Shown: piece after piece, positions 32,396-41,368 of the stretch
How the letters are laid out: every line of letters starts with the position of its first letter
Numbering within the stretch: the first letter of the stretch is position 1
From: Oscillospiraceae bacterium
GTDB lineage: Bacteria > Bacillota > Clostridia > Oscillospirales > Ruminococcaceae
Direction of reading: 5' to 3'
Length of the DNA: 64,000 bases
NCBI GenBank assembly: GCA_025757985.1
Contig: CP107210.1
Location: 1,798,001 to 1,862,000, forward strand
Translations under genes and position numbers: made by a program
Notes under the pieces: model-generated
The model's input: only the letters and a program-made list of their open reading frames with translations
Databases searched by the model: none
What the model was told of the DNA's origin: nothing

Positions 32396-34315
32396 ATGCA
32401 AACCTATCCAACGGGCTATGCGGAATCCCACCACATAGCCGAACAGATTTTCCGGGAGATCTTACCCCGGCACGGTATGGCGGTGCGCGAGGAACAAATC
32501 GCGCTTTGCCATGAAGTTTTAGATACCTTATATAATAAGGAAATTTCCCTCTGCGAAGCAGGCGTAGGAACCGGCAAAACGCTGGCTTACCTCGTGGGCT
32601 GTATCCTTTGGCAGATGCATCGCCCCGAACGGATGAAACTGCCTATCGTTATCTCCACTTCCAGCGTTGCCTTGCAGGATGCAATTCTTACGGAATATCT
32701 GCCCGACCTGTCCGCTGTCTTGCTGGACGAAGGTATCATTACCGCACCCATCACAGCCGTTGTCCGCAAGGGCAAGGAACGCTTTGTCTGTGACGCCCGC
32801 CTTGCCGAAAGAGCATCGCTGGTGCAGCCAAGCAGAAAAAGGCAACGGAACAGCTTGCACATTGCAGAAAACATTCTGGACATGGATCATATCCCGGAAC
32901 TTTCCCGGTATGACCGCTGCCGCATTTGTGTGCCACCGTCCTGCTCGCGCGATTGCTTTATGCGCGAGGATTGCCGCTACCAGCAATATCTGCGGGATTC
33001 CATGAAGCCCGATATCCAAATTTGCAATCACAATTATTTGCTGGCAGACGCATCGCACCGACTTGAAGATAGACCACTGCTCCTGCGCAGTTATCAGGCG
33101 CTGGTGGTGGACGAAGCGCACAAATTACCCGATGCCGCCCGTCAAATGTACACGGAAACACTATCCTCGCGCGCCATGGATGAATTGTGCCTTTTATTAC
33201 AACAGGCGCACTACAAGGATTTTGCCAGACAGCTGCGGACGGCGTTCCTTACGCTGTCGTTCTCCTGCACGCAGGGGTTTTCCAAGCTGCGAAGAAAAGT
33301 GAGCGAACCGTTCGTGCTTACACCGTTCCGCCGCGCTGCTCTCATCGATTGTATAGCACTGTTGCAAAATGCTGGCGGATTGCCGGATGTGCCGCGATAC
33401 CTGCTGAACAGGCTGGGAGAAGCAGAAAGCCTCCTGCGCCTTTTTCTTTTGGAGGTGCCGACGCGCATTCTTTACATCGACTACGATGCCGATGGGCAGC
33501 CCACATTCTGCGCAGCCAGCAGCCGCGTACCGCAGCTGCTCCGTAGTGCGCTGTGGAACGCACGCGAACCCGCGATTCTGACCTCCGGCACGCTGGCAGC
33601 AGCCGGGGATTTCAGCCACACGGAACAGCTTTTGGGGCTGACAACCTATCGCCCCTTGCGTCATTTCCGTGCAGATTCTCCGTTTAACTACAAGAAAAAA
33701 TGTCTGTTGTACTTTCCACCGCGCGTAAAAGCGCGAATGGACAACCGCAAAATGGCCGAAGAAATCGTCCGATTGGTGGATGCTTGCCACGGTCATGCGC
33801 TGGTGTTGTTCACAGCGTACCGCCAGATGGCAGAAGTCCGCGCACTAACAGACTGTCAGTGGACATATCCGACTTATCAGGCGTGGCGCAACGGCGGCAA
33901 AATTATCCAGCAGTTCAAAGAATCCGGAAACGGCATTCTGTTCGCGGCTGGTTCCTGCTGGGAGGGTATCGACTTTCCCGGCAATATGGTGTCACTGCTG
34001 ATTATCGCAAAGCTGCCGTTTCCGATACCCGACCCGGTCAGCGATTATGAGCGCCAGCAGTACCCGAATCTGCGCGACTACATAAACGCCGAAGTCATCC
34101 CCGAAATGCAGAAGAAACTGCGGCAGGGTTTTGGCCGTGCCATCCGTACCGAGCAGGACTCTTGTGTGGTCGCTATTCTGGACGAACGTGCGGGTATCGG
34201 CGGCAAGTACCATGACGCCGCGCTGGCAGCGCTGCCGACCTGCCCAATCACCGAGAAAATTGAAGATGTGCAGCAATTCATTCGGGAGCAGAAGCGCCCG
34301 GATTACTTTTTGTGA
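32396..34315 (+). CDS. DinG/XPD-type DNA helicase
   Basis: About 639 residues from ATG 32396; upstream codons in the frame lie in the structured leader and are not coding-like. Walker A AGVGTGKT is at residues 55-62, and the DEAH box is in LVVDEAHKL. Between them lies a cysteine cluster (CRICVPPSCSRDCFMREDC) that fits the iron-sulfur domain of DinG/XPD helicases. C-terminal motifs GSCWEGIDFPG and QGFGRAIRTEQD complete the enzyme. It would unwind DNA 5' to 3', probably during element processing or replication. It heads the right-end operon of helicase, resolvase-like pair and integrase. Confidence 0.9.
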   Translation: MQTYPTGYAESHHIAEQIFREILPRHGMAVREEQIALCHEVLDTLYNKEISLCEAGVGTGKTLAYLVGCILWQMHRPERMKLPIVISTSSVALQDAILTEYLPDLSAVLLDEGIITAPITAVVRKGKERFVCDARLAERASLVQPSRKRQRNSLHIAENILDMDHIPELSRYDRCRICVPPSCSRDCFMREDCRYQQYLRDSMKPDIQICNHNYLLADASHRLEDRPLLLRSYQALVVDEAHKLPDAARQMYTETLSSRAMDELCLLLQQAHYKDFARQLRTAFLTLSFSCTQGFSKLRRKVSEPFVLTPFRRAALIDCIALLQNAGGLPDVPRYLLNRLGEAESLLRLFLLEVPTRILYIDYDADGQPTFCAASSRVPQLLRSALWNAREPAILTSGTLAAAGDFSHTEQLLGLTTYRPLRHFRADSPFNYKKKCLLYFPPRVKARMDNRKMAEEIVRLVDACHGHALVLFTAYRQMAEVRALTDCQWTYPTYQAWRNGGKIIQQFKESGNGILFAAGSCWEGIDFPGNMVSLLIIAKLPFPIPDPVSDYERQQYPNLRDYINAEVIPEMQKKLRQGFGRAIRTEQDSCVVAILDERAGIGGKYHDAALAALPTCPITEKIEDVQQFIREQKRPDYFL

Positions 34316-34330
34316 AAAGAGGAACCTGAG

Positions 34331-34777
34331 ATGTACCTTATGCGAAACCACGATGTCTGGATTTATGTGCGCTGCGCCAACAGCGATCCGCGCATTGCCT
34401 TTGACCGGCTGTATGACCTTATCGACGAGGCAGCAGGGCATGGATTCCTTGTGCGCGGCACATCTTTTGACCATTGCAGCGGAAACACCTTGAAAGACCG
34501 CATCGGTCTGCGAACCATGCTGAACGCAGTAGAGAACGGTCGGGTCGAAGCCGTGATGGTGCGCGATTTGGAGCAGATCAGCCGCAACAGCTACATACTG
34601 GTGGGAGTTATTGAAATTCTGCGTCAAAATGATGTTTATCTCATCACCACAGAATGTGACCTAAACGACGAGCTCATCAACAGCGGCCTTGAACGCTTTG
34701 TCGGTGACCGCTTCACGCGGGCATCTTTCGGCAAGCCGCGATTTGATGTTCGTCTCCCTCTGATGGATCAATTCTGA
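34331..34777 (+). CDS. Resolvase-fold protein without catalytic serine (1)
   Basis: The protein has 148 residues. The fold of a serine-recombinase N-terminal domain is visible: first strand WIYVRCANSD, then LRTMLNAVENGRVEAVMVRDLEQISRNSY and LRQNDVYLITTE. In active enzymes the first strand reads Y-x-R-x-S; here the Ser position is Ala (Y-V-R-C-A). There is no C-terminal DNA-binding or zinc-ribbon domain. It is therefore probably not a recombinase but may be a regulatory partner of the integrase. It starts 15 bp after the helicase gene. Confidence 0.75.
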   Translation: MYLMRNHDVWIYVRCANSDPRIAFDRLYDLIDEAAGHGFLVRGTSFDHCSGNTLKDRIGLRTMLNAVENGRVEAVMVRDLEQISRNSYILVGVIEILRQNDVYLITTECDLNDELINSGLERFVGDRFTRASFGKPRFDVRLPLMDQF

Positions 34778-34786
34778 GGTGCGCCC

Positions 34787-35200
34787 ATGAAAGAATACAA
34801 AGTGTGGGCTTTTGCCCGCAGTGCCGCACAGAACCTGCCCGCATTGGAAGAACAGCTTGCAGAAGTCATGCGCGAAGCCGACAGGCGCGGCTACATCATT
34901 GTCAACTCCTGCATGGAGCAGAAGTACGGCACCGAGTTCTGGCGACCTGATTTGTTTGCCATGCTCACCGCCGTGCAGCAGGGCCGGGTCAACGCCGTCA
35001 TGGTGCAGAGCCTTGACCGACTGAGTCACGACATTGCAACCTTATACCGCATCCTGCGCTTTCTGCAAAATTACGGTGCAGTGCTGATTACGACCGAAAC
35101 TAATCTACGATATGAACTCTTTCTGACGGGGCTGGACGCACGCTTGCTGCGCCGCCACAACCGAAAGCCAATTTACTATGTGGAGTGTGAAGAACGATGA
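34787..35200 (+). CDS. Resolvase-fold protein without canonical catalytic serine (2)
   Basis: The protein has 137 residues and is similar to its upstream neighbour, so the two are likely an old duplication. First strand WAFARSAAQN has Ala where the nucleophile Ser should be (F-A-R-S-A), though a Ser sits one place earlier. The later motif MLTAVQQGRVNAVMVQSLDRLSHD keeps the D-R-L-S pattern of resolvases better than copy 1. No DNA-binding domain follows. The stop overlaps the integrase ATG (ATGA), so it is coupled to the integrase. Confidence 0.75.
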   Translation: MKEYKVWAFARSAAQNLPALEEQLAEVMREADRRGYIIVNSCMEQKYGTEFWRPDLFAMLTAVQQGRVNAVMVQSLDRLSHDIATLYRILRFLQNYGAVLITTETNLRYELFLTGLDARLLRRHNRKPIYYVECEER

Positions 35201-36933
35201 AAGAACCTGTGCAAATGCCGCCGCAGGCGTCCGCCTGCGAAATTGAAAAAATCACCCTGCCGCAGATTGTCAGCATCAAACAGGCCAGCGAGATTATGAA
35301 CCTGCCGCCATATTATCTTCGGCGTGTCTGCCGCGAGAATCCGGACCTTGCATTTCAGTCCGGTGTTAAGTGGTACATTAACCTTGGCAAGCTGGCGGCC
35401 TACTACAACAAAAAAAACGGAGCAATCGGAATAATGGCATCGGCAAAACTTATGATACCCAAACGCAGCGCCCCCTATTATGTACTGACCGCTAATGTGA
35501 CCGTACACGGAAAAAGGGTGCGGCGATATGGGCGCTTTGACTTTAACCCCACTGTACTGAAAACCCACCGCCAGCGTGAAAACGCTGCCATTGAAGCCGC
35601 ACTCGTTTTTGAACGCGCAGAGCAACAGAAAGCCGACGATGAAAAAGATGGCAAAAACACGCCCTTTCGAGATGCAGCAAGAGCATACATTGATTCCAAA
35701 AAATCGATGCTTGATCCCTCCGTTCGTCTGGAGGGCGACTACGAACAGCATAAGAATAAAGCCAACACCACAGCAGGTAAGGAAACCATGCTGCGGCGAA
35801 TCTGTGAAATCAGCCCGGCATTTGCAGAAATGCCGATTTCAAAGGTAAATAAGCGCGAATGCGAGAAGTTTCTGGATCTGCTGGGTGAGGCCGATGTGCG
35901 CAGCGTGAAAGGGTATGCGGTGCTGAAACCCAACGCAAAGCAATATAAGAAACTGTCCTGTCCCCAAATTGCAGCACAATGCTCCATACAGACAAAATCT
36001 GTAGAGCGAGTGTTCCGCGGAGAGCGTACCACACTAAAAACAGCACAGGAAATTGCAGCAGCTCTCAAATGTAAGCCCGAAAAGCTGTTTCATATTGAAC
36101 TGGATCACCGCCCTATTGCACGAAAAACCATCAAGGAGTATGCCATCTTTCTGCGGCTCGTAATGCAATATGCCGAACGCGAGTACGGCATAGACAACGA
36201 TACCCAAACACTCGCGGTTAAAGGTACGCGCAGCCGCCCGGTAGACTGCCTGCACCCGGAAGAAGTAGAGGCTCTTTTTAAGGTGCTGCCGCGCTGTTCC
36301 GCACTGGAGCAAGTCATCGTTATGGGGCTGCTGAATACCGGAATGCGGCGCGGTGAGTTAGCCGGGCTGACATGGGAAGATATTGACTTCGACCACTGCA
36401 CCGTCCATGTGGATAAGTCACTGCTCATAGTGAACAAAGGCTATCACCTAACGACCACGAAAGAGGACAACGTCCGTGACATAGATGTAGCACCCGAATT
36501 TATGGAATATCTGAAAACCTACCGTGACCAATGGCTTGCACAAAAGCACCGTATGGGCAGTGCTTGGCAGACCTGCATGGACGGAAAGTGGGAATCGTAC
36601 CGGGAATCCCTGCAAAAGCTGCGCGGGAAAAATTTTATCGTTATCAATGATTTCGGCTGGCCCATCAGCCCCGACCACTATGGCAAAATTGTTGACCGCG
36701 TGGCTGAGAAAGCGGGCATCCGCAAAATCCACCCGCATATGTTTCGTCACACCTTTGTCAGTATCCTGCTCTCCAACCCGGACATCGGTGTCGCTACAGT
36801 GGCGGCTGAGGCGGGCCATGCCCAACCCAGCACGACACTGGCAATTTATACGCAGGTCTACCACAAGCGGCAGGATTCCATCCGCAGCCAGATGAGCGAG
36901 ACGCTTTACAAAAACAAAAATTCCGCAAGATAA
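35197..36933 (+). CDS. int: Composite tyrosine recombinase (ICE integrase) with two extra HTH domains
   Basis: At 578 residues it is much longer than the usual 380-410. Residues about 25-75 form an excisionase/MerR-like HTH (VSIKQASEIMNLPPYYLRRVC... WYINLGKLAAYY). Residues about 95-235 are the arm and core-binding part. An Xre-like HTH is inserted at about 250-300 (LSCPQIAAQCSIQTKSVERVFRGERTTLKTAQEIAAALKC). The catalytic domain has Arg in TGMRRGEL (about 381), H-P-H-M-F-R-H (about 512), GHAQPSTTLAIY with the nucleophile Tyr (about 550). It would integrate and excise the ICE at the tRNA 3' end 40 bp away. No separate xis gene is seen nearby. Confidence 0.92.
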   Translation: MKEPVQMPPQASACEIEKITLPQIVSIKQASEIMNLPPYYLRRVCRENPDLAFQSGVKWYINLGKLAAYYNKKNGAIGIMASAKLMIPKRSAPYYVLTANVTVHGKRVRRYGRFDFNPTVLKTHRQRENAAIEAALVFERAEQQKADDEKDGKNTPFRDAARAYIDSKKSMLDPSVRLEGDYEQHKNKANTTAGKETMLRRICEISPAFAEMPISKVNKRECEKFLDLLGEADVRSVKGYAVLKPNAKQYKKLSCPQIAAQCSIQTKSVERVFRGERTTLKTAQEIAAALKCKPEKLFHIELDHRPIARKTIKEYAIFLRLVMQYAEREYGIDNDTQTLAVKGTRSRPVDCLHPEEVEALFKVLPRCSALEQVIVMGLLNTGMRRGELAGLTWEDIDFDHCTVHVDKSLLIVNKGYHLTTTKEDNVRDIDVAPEFMEYLKTYRDQWLAQKHRMGSAWQTCMDGKWESYRESLQKLRGKNFIVINDFGWPISPDHYGKIVDRVAEKAGIRKIHPHMFRHTFVSILLSNPDIGVATVAAEAGHAQPSTTLAIYTQVYHKRQDSIRSQMSETLYKNKNSAR

Positions 36934-36938
36934 AAAAA

Positions 36939-36963
36939 ACGCGCAAGCTTTACGCTTGCACGT
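36939..36963. terminator. Bidirectional terminator between int and tRNA
   Basis: Stem ACGCGCAAGC/GCTTGCACGT with loop TTTAC and one mismatch, preceded by AAAAAAA and followed by CTTTTTTT, so it can end transcripts of int (+) and of the tRNA (-). Confidence 0.85.
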
Positions 36964-36970
36964 CTTTTTT

Positions 36971-37046
36971 TGGTGGGCCATGCAGGATTCGAACCTGCGA
37001 TAACTCGGTTATGAGCCGAGAGTTCTAACCGCTGAACTAATGGCCC
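36971..37046 (-). tRNA. tRNA with CAT anticodon (Ile2 or Met), ICE attachment site
   Basis: A complete 76-nt cloverleaf with encoded CCA. The acceptor is GGGCCAT/ATGGCCC, the D arm GTTC/GAAC, and the anticodon stem CTCGG/CCGAG with loop CTCATAA (anticodon CAT at 37011-37013). The T arm is GCAGG-TTCGAAT-CCTGC, with discriminator A. The loop form CTCATAA is typical of isoleucine tRNA whose CAU is modified to lysidine-AU, though elongator Met cannot be excluded. Its 3' end faces the integrase gene, the normal layout for ICE insertion that rebuilds the tRNA 3' end. Confidence 0.92.
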
Positions 37047-37145
37047 GCATATTACAATCCACCGAGGAGCCGAAAGGTGCTCGTAGATGAATTGTAGATG
37101 AAAGCGGAAATCGTCTTGAGAAAAAGCGAATAATCTGCGTTGAAT

Positions 37146-37221
37146 CGTTACTTTACGAGGAACGAAATCCTAACATCCAATGTTTATGAGCCGCCGGCTT
37201 TAACCGTTAAGCTAACGGCCC
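37146..37221 (-). pseudogene. Decayed tRNA copy (CAT)
   Basis: The first 40 nt match a tRNA: acceptor-like GGGCCGT, D arm GCTTAACGGTTAAAGC, then GGCGG-CTCATAA with the same anticodon loop as the intact gene. The 3' side of the anticodon stem (ACATT) does not pair. A T-arm-like TAGGA-TTTCGT-TCCT remains, and the acceptor 3' strand is lost. It is probably a dead duplicate or the scar of an earlier insertion at the same site. Confidence 0.65.
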
Positions 37222-37297
37222 GCACAGATGTACTATATAGTATACCAGAAATTATCCGGTTTGCCAAGGGTGTGCGGGTCGAAATATGAGATTTTTT

Positions 37298-38677
37298 TCA
37301 GGCCGGTGTTTTATCGGGTGGGCAGGCGTCCTGCAGGTCGCTGCGGCAGCGCCAGACTGCCAGCAGGATGAACACAAAGCAGATGATCCATGTCGTTGGC
37401 TCGCAGAAGCAGACAGCGCGGTAGCCCCAGACCGGCACCAGCCAGACTGCGAAGATCACCTTGCCGATCAGCTCCAGCGCGCTGGCCAGCAGCGGCTCGA
37501 CCGTGTGGCGGATGCCCTGCAGCATATTGCGCAGGATCACCAGTACGGCCATAGGCGGGATGATCGGTACGCTGATCTTGAGATACAGCATCGCGTTGGA
37601 GATGATGCGCGCATCGCTGCTGCCGGTGATAAGGCGCAGCACCGGCTCGCCCAGCAGGAAGGTAAACGCCAGAACAAAAAGCCACCAGACAAAATAGATC
37701 TTCAGCGCTGCGCGGACGCTCTGACCAATGCGGCTGCGGCGGCCTGCGCCGAGGTTCTGGCTGCTGAAGGTTGCCACACCGATGCCAAGCGCACCGCCCG
37801 GGATAAAGTACATCTCTGCCATGCGGCGGGCCGCCGTCTGGGCCGTGATATAGACACTGCCCAGCGCGTTGATGCTGCTTTGCAGCGCCACGCTGCCCAG
37901 ATTGTAGATCGCACTCATCAGGCCCATGCTCATACCGGCCCAGAACATATTCATGACCGCGCGGCGGGCAGACTTTTTGAAATGCGCGGGGGTGAAGTGC
38001 AGCTCCGGATAGCTGCGGACCAGATACACTGCGCCCAGCACGGCGCTGATGCCCTGCGCCAACACCGTGGCTACAGCGGCACCGCGCACCCCCATGCCCA
38101 GCGGGCCCATAAAGGCGGCGTCCAAGCCGACATTCAGCACGCTGCTGAACAGGAGGAACAAAAGCGGTGTAACGCTGTTGCCCACAGCGCGCAGCAGGGC
38201 GGCCTCCATATTGTACAGCATTGTCAGCGGGATGCCCAGCAGAATAACAGTCAGGTAGGCAGCTGCGCCGTCCCACACCTCGGCAGGGACCTGCAGCGCC
38301 TGCAGCAGCGCACCGCGTCCCAGCAGCGACACTGTGGTCAGCACTATCGACACCGCCGCCGAAAGGGTGACCATCCAGCCGACGGCGCGGCGGATGCCCT
38401 CTCGCTCCCCTGCCCCAAAGCAGCGGCTGACCGTCAATGCCAGACCATTGTTCATGCCGAAGGCAAAGTTCATGATCAGCCCGTACAGTGCGGCGGTAGC
38501 GCCGATCTCCGCCAGAGCGGCGGAGCCAAGCAGATGCCCCGCCAAAGCGGTGTCGGTCAGGTTGTAGACCTGCTGCAGCAGATTTGAGCAGAAAAGCGGC
38601 AGCGAGAACTGCAGCACCAGTCGGAATGGGTCTCCCCGGGTCATATCCAGCACGCGGCTTTTGTGTGCGGTGGTCAT
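37298..38677 (-). CDS. MATE family multidrug/toxin exporter
   Basis: About 459 residues with twelve membrane helices and the MATE pattern of two similar halves (FSLPLFCSNLLQQVYNLTDTALAGHLLG near the start). MATE proteins export cationic drugs or metabolites using Na+ or H+. AAGGAG precedes the ATG at 38677 by 12 bp; an ATG at 38698 would add seven residues but has no clear site. It lies 47 bp after a second MATE gene on the same strand and is probably co-transcribed with it. Substrate unknown. Confidence 0.92.
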   Translation of the reverse strand: MTTAHKSRVLDMTRGDPFRLVLQFSLPLFCSNLLQQVYNLTDTALAGHLLGSAALAEIGATAALYGLIMNFAFGMNNGLALTVSRCFGAGEREGIRRAVGWMVTLSAAVSIVLTTVSLLGRGALLQALQVPAEVWDGAAAYLTVILLGIPLTMLYNMEAALLRAVGNSVTPLLFLLFSSVLNVGLDAAFMGPLGMGVRGAAVATVLAQGISAVLGAVYLVRSYPELHFTPAHFKKSARRAVMNMFWAGMSMGLMSAIYNLGSVALQSSINALGSVYITAQTAARRMAEMYFIPGGALGIGVATFSSQNLGAGRRSRIGQSVRAALKIYFVWWLFVLAFTFLLGEPVLRLITGSSDARIISNAMLYLKISVPIIPPMAVLVILRNMLQGIRHTVEPLLASALELIGKVIFAVWLVPVWGYRAVCFCEPTTWIICFVFILLAVWRCRSDLQDACPPDKTPA

Positions 38678-38744
38678 AGGGGTGTACATCTCCTTCATGG
38701 GACTTATAGAGGCCGATGCCCGGCACCGGCCTGCGGTAAGGAAA

Positions 38745-40151
38745 CTATTCCTTTACAATATTCTTCACCCAGATGCCTTTTTTCACCAGCACAAAGCCGA
38801 TGGCGCATTTGACGATGTCCATACCATTGACGAGCAGATAGATCGCAACGATATTCAGCCCGGTAAAGCGGGACAGGCCGTAGGCCAGAGGGACCGAGAC
38901 AGCCCAGGTAAAGCAGCTGTCAAACAGGAAGGTGATAAAGGTCTTGCCGCCGGACCGCAGCGTAAAATACGCGCAGTTGGAAAAGCCGTACAGCGGCATG
39001 CAGAGCGCCGCCATGCAGATCAGCTCGGTCGCCAGCAGGCGGATGGATTCCTCGGTATTATAAATGCGCGGAATATAGGGCGAGCAGAGTGCCAGCAGCG
39101 TACCCATAATAACGCAGCTGGTAAGGCTCAGGGTGATCATACGCCAGGCCGTGCGGCGCGCCCCGGTCAGCCGGTCGGCACCCAGCTCCTGCCCGACAAC
39201 GATGGCCGTGGCGTTGCCCAGCGAGAGGAACACCTCATTGAAGATCTGGGCGATGGTGTTGCAGATGTTCAGTGCGGCCACCGCCTGAATGCCGCGCACC
39301 GAGTAGCACTGCAGCAGCACAGCCTGCCCGGCACCCCACATCAGCTCGTTGGCCAGCAGCGGCGTGGAGCGGATCAGGATGTCCCGCACCAGCGCACCGG
39401 GGATCGCAAAGCTGCTGTAGATGCCCCGCAGGAAGGGGTAGCGGTCGCTGCTGCGGTGGGCACCCACCACCACGATGGCCAGCTCCACAAAGCGGGACAG
39501 CACCGTGGCAATGGCAGCGCCGGCCACGCCCATGCGCGGGAACGGCCCTATGCCGAAGATGAGCAGCGCATTGAAGATAAAGTTCACGACCATGGCCAGC
39601 ATACTGGCCTTCATGGGCAGCACGGTCTGGCCGCTCTCACGCAGGGTGCCCGCATAGCACTGGGTCAGGCCGAAGGGCACAAGCCCGACGAGCATAATGC
39701 GCAGATACCCCTCGGCATATTGCAGGGTCGCAGCGGCGTCCGCCGGGGAGGTATCCGCCGCGATATAGGCCCCGATGAGTGAAGGCCCTGCGGCGAGAAA
39801 CAGCCCGATGGCTGCCGCTGTGATGGCAAGCGCCACCAGCAGCTTGAACCGGAAGGTGTGGCGCACGCCCTCCATATCTCCGCGGCCGTAGAACTGCGCG
39901 CCGAAGATGCCTGCGCCTGCAGTGCTGCCCCAGACCGCCAGATTGTAGACGAACAACAGCTGGCCTACCACGGCAACGCCGCTCATAGGCAGCGTGCCGA
40001 CCTGCCCGACCATGACATTGTCGAGCAGGGATACTACATTTGTCAGGGTGTTCTGTACAATGATCGGCAGAACGACCACCAGCACATGCCGGTAAAATGC
40101 GCGGTCACAGATCAGACATTCCCGCAGCGCCAGCTTTTCCGTTTTTTCCAT
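38745..40151 (-). CDS. MATE family exporter (second)
   Basis: The protein has 468 residues and twelve predicted membrane helices. The MATE signature region VLPIIVQNTLTNVVSLLDNVMVGQVG and the central FNEVFLSLGNATAIVVGQELGA are clear. It is only distantly similar to the neighbouring MATE protein, so this is not a recent duplication. An AAGGAGAAGG site lies upstream of the ATG. The upstream region holds the terminator of the preceding gene. Confidence 0.92.
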   Translation of the reverse strand: MEKTEKLALRECLICDRAFYRHVLVVVLPIIVQNTLTNVVSLLDNVMVGQVGTLPMSGVAVVGQLLFVYNLAVWGSTAGAGIFGAQFYGRGDMEGVRHTFRFKLLVALAITAAAIGLFLAAGPSLIGAYIAADTSPADAAATLQYAEGYLRIMLVGLVPFGLTQCYAGTLRESGQTVLPMKASMLAMVVNFIFNALLIFGIGPFPRMGVAGAAIATVLSRFVELAIVVVGAHRSSDRYPFLRGIYSSFAIPGALVRDILIRSTPLLANELMWGAGQAVLLQCYSVRGIQAVAALNICNTIAQIFNEVFLSLGNATAIVVGQELGADRLTGARRTAWRMITLSLTSCVIMGTLLALCSPYIPRIYNTEESIRLLATELICMAALCMPLYGFSNCAYFTLRSGGKTFITFLFDSCFTWAVSVPLAYGLSRFTGLNIVAIYLLVNGMDIVKCAIGFVLVKKGIWVKNIVKE

Positions 40152-40230
40152 ACCTTCTCCTTTTTTGCCGTGTACGGTCTATTATACGGTTCGGCGCGCA
40201 GACTGTCAATCGGAACTTTTCACATAAAAA

Positions 40231-40257
40231 GCCGAGACCCCATCATCGGGTCTCGGC
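40231..40257 (-). terminator. Intrinsic terminator
   Basis: A perfect 10-bp stem GCCGAGACCC/GGGTCTCGGC followed on the - strand by TTTTTATG. It ends the transcript of the membrane protein gene at 40264-41160. Confidence 0.92.
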
Positions 40258-40263
40258 GTTGTG

Positions 40264-41160
40264 TCATGCTGCTGCAGTTTCCGGGGTGGCGGTGCCGTTC
40301 AGGGCGGCAAGGCGGCGCTCGACCTCGCTGTCAAGGTATTCCTTGGTCATGCTTTCGCCATCGTGTGCTGCTTCATACTCCTGCGCGATCTCATCCTCCA
40401 GCTGCGCCCGGATATAGCTGTCTCGGTCTGCCTCGGTGGAGAAGGCGCTGCCGTCATAGTAATACTCCTTCTCGACACGCCCGGCCAGCTGGGCAGCGGT
40501 CAGTCCCACCGGGAAAGCAGCGTTGCAGTCCAGAGTGTACCGCGTTCCCTCCTGCAGGTCATCACACGAGCTGAAGTAGTAGGTCGTAAAGCCCAGCCCG
40601 TTTGCATCGGCGGCCTGCACCACTGCCTGGCAGTCTGCGGCAAATGCCTCGTCACTGTCATACTCTGCCGTAAAGCTGAGGTACAGCGCACATTCATCGC
40701 CGGCCTGCAGCGCGTAGCTGTCGCTTGCCGTATGGCTGATCCAGACTTTTACATGCACATTGGCAACGCGGGATTTCAGCGCCGGGTCCCCGGTCAGGGC
40801 GTTATAGATGCCGGCGACCTTTTCGGACTCAATGCGGCTGGCCGCATGCTCCCGCTCGGGGCCCCACAGATGCCACACCGTGGGCAGGACGGCCGCTGTG
40901 CCCACTATGCAGAGGATAAAGGCACAGCCGAGCATCGACAGCCAGTCAAACCGTACCCTGACATCGGGCTTACTGCTGTAGAACAGCAGTTCGATGCCCA
41001 GCACGATGAGGATTGCAGGCGAAAACTTCAAGATCCAAAGCAGGTCAAGGCTGGGCATTAGCTGGTAGAGCATCAGCAGAACGCCTGCCAGAATCAGCAC
41101 CAGCGCAAACGCCAGCGTTCCCACGCGGCGTGTCTTTTTCGGGGTGGTTTTTTCGTCCAT
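40264..41160 (-). CDS. Membrane protein of unknown function
   Basis: The protein has 298 residues. A basic N-terminus is followed by three membrane helices (VGTLAFALVLILAGVLLMLYQL, ILKFSPAILIVLGIELLFY, LSMLGCAFILCIVGTAAVLPTVW), an arrangement like LiaI/LiaF or DUF5668 domains. A 190-residue acidic soluble region follows, rich in Asp/Glu/Ala with no motif I recognise. It is a single gene with its own terminator. A REP-like palindrome lies just upstream. Confidence 0.75.
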   Translation of the reverse strand: MDEKTTPKKTRRVGTLAFALVLILAGVLLMLYQLMPSLDLLWILKFSPAILIVLGIELLFYSSKPDVRVRFDWLSMLGCAFILCIVGTAAVLPTVWHLWGPEREHAASRIESEKVAGIYNALTGDPALKSRVANVHVKVWISHTASDSYALQAGDECALYLSFTAEYDSDEAFAADCQAVVQAADANGLGFTTYYFSSCDDLQEGTRYTLDCNAAFPVGLTAAQLAGRVEKEYYYDGSAFSTEADRDSYIRAQLEDEIAQEYEAAHDGESMTKEYLDSEVERRLAALNGTATPETAAA

Positions 41161-41192
41161 GATTTATTACCTCATTTATTCTTCGTTGCATA

Positions 41193-41279
41193 GTAGGGGC
41201 CGGGCATGCCCGGCCCGCGCGTGTATGGCGGGCACAGCGGCGGTGGGTCAGCAGCGGGCGGGACATGTCCCGCCCCTAC
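41193..41279. repeat. REP-like intergenic palindrome (GTAGGGGC family)
   Basis: 87 bp bounded by GTAGGGGC and GCCCCTAC, with inner palindromes GCCGGGCATGCCCGGC and GGGCGGGACATGTCCCGCCC. Related units lie at 43117-43195, 53032-53126 and 53217-53289, all between genes. Confidence 0.75.
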
Positions 41280-41368
41280 CCTGCGGCAAAAGGCAGACGA
41301 GCGGCGTCCATAAGGCCGCCCCTCATCCGGCGCTGCGGCGTCCCCTCCCCCCAAGGGGGAAGGCACAG

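Larger units (their letters stand above)
1..36970. mobile_element. Integrative and conjugative element (right part, left end outside window)
   Basis: A full type IV transfer set (MobC, relaxase, VirD4, VirB6-like, PrgI, VirB4, M23 hydrolase) is followed by a DinG-type helicase, resolvase-like proteins and a tyrosine integrase. The integrase lies next to a tRNA 3' end. The layout resembles the Tn1549/CTn family of Firmicutes elements. The element runs off the left edge, so attL and any left-end genes are not seen. Three cargo blocks of lower G+C interrupt the backbone. The right boundary is inferred from the tRNA 3' end at 36971. Confidence 0.9.

Noticed and set aside
37286..38587. 433-codon + strand and 471-codon - strand frames beside the MATE gene
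   Set aside because: Out-of-frame shadows; only the frame at 37298-38677 shows membrane helices and the MATE pattern.
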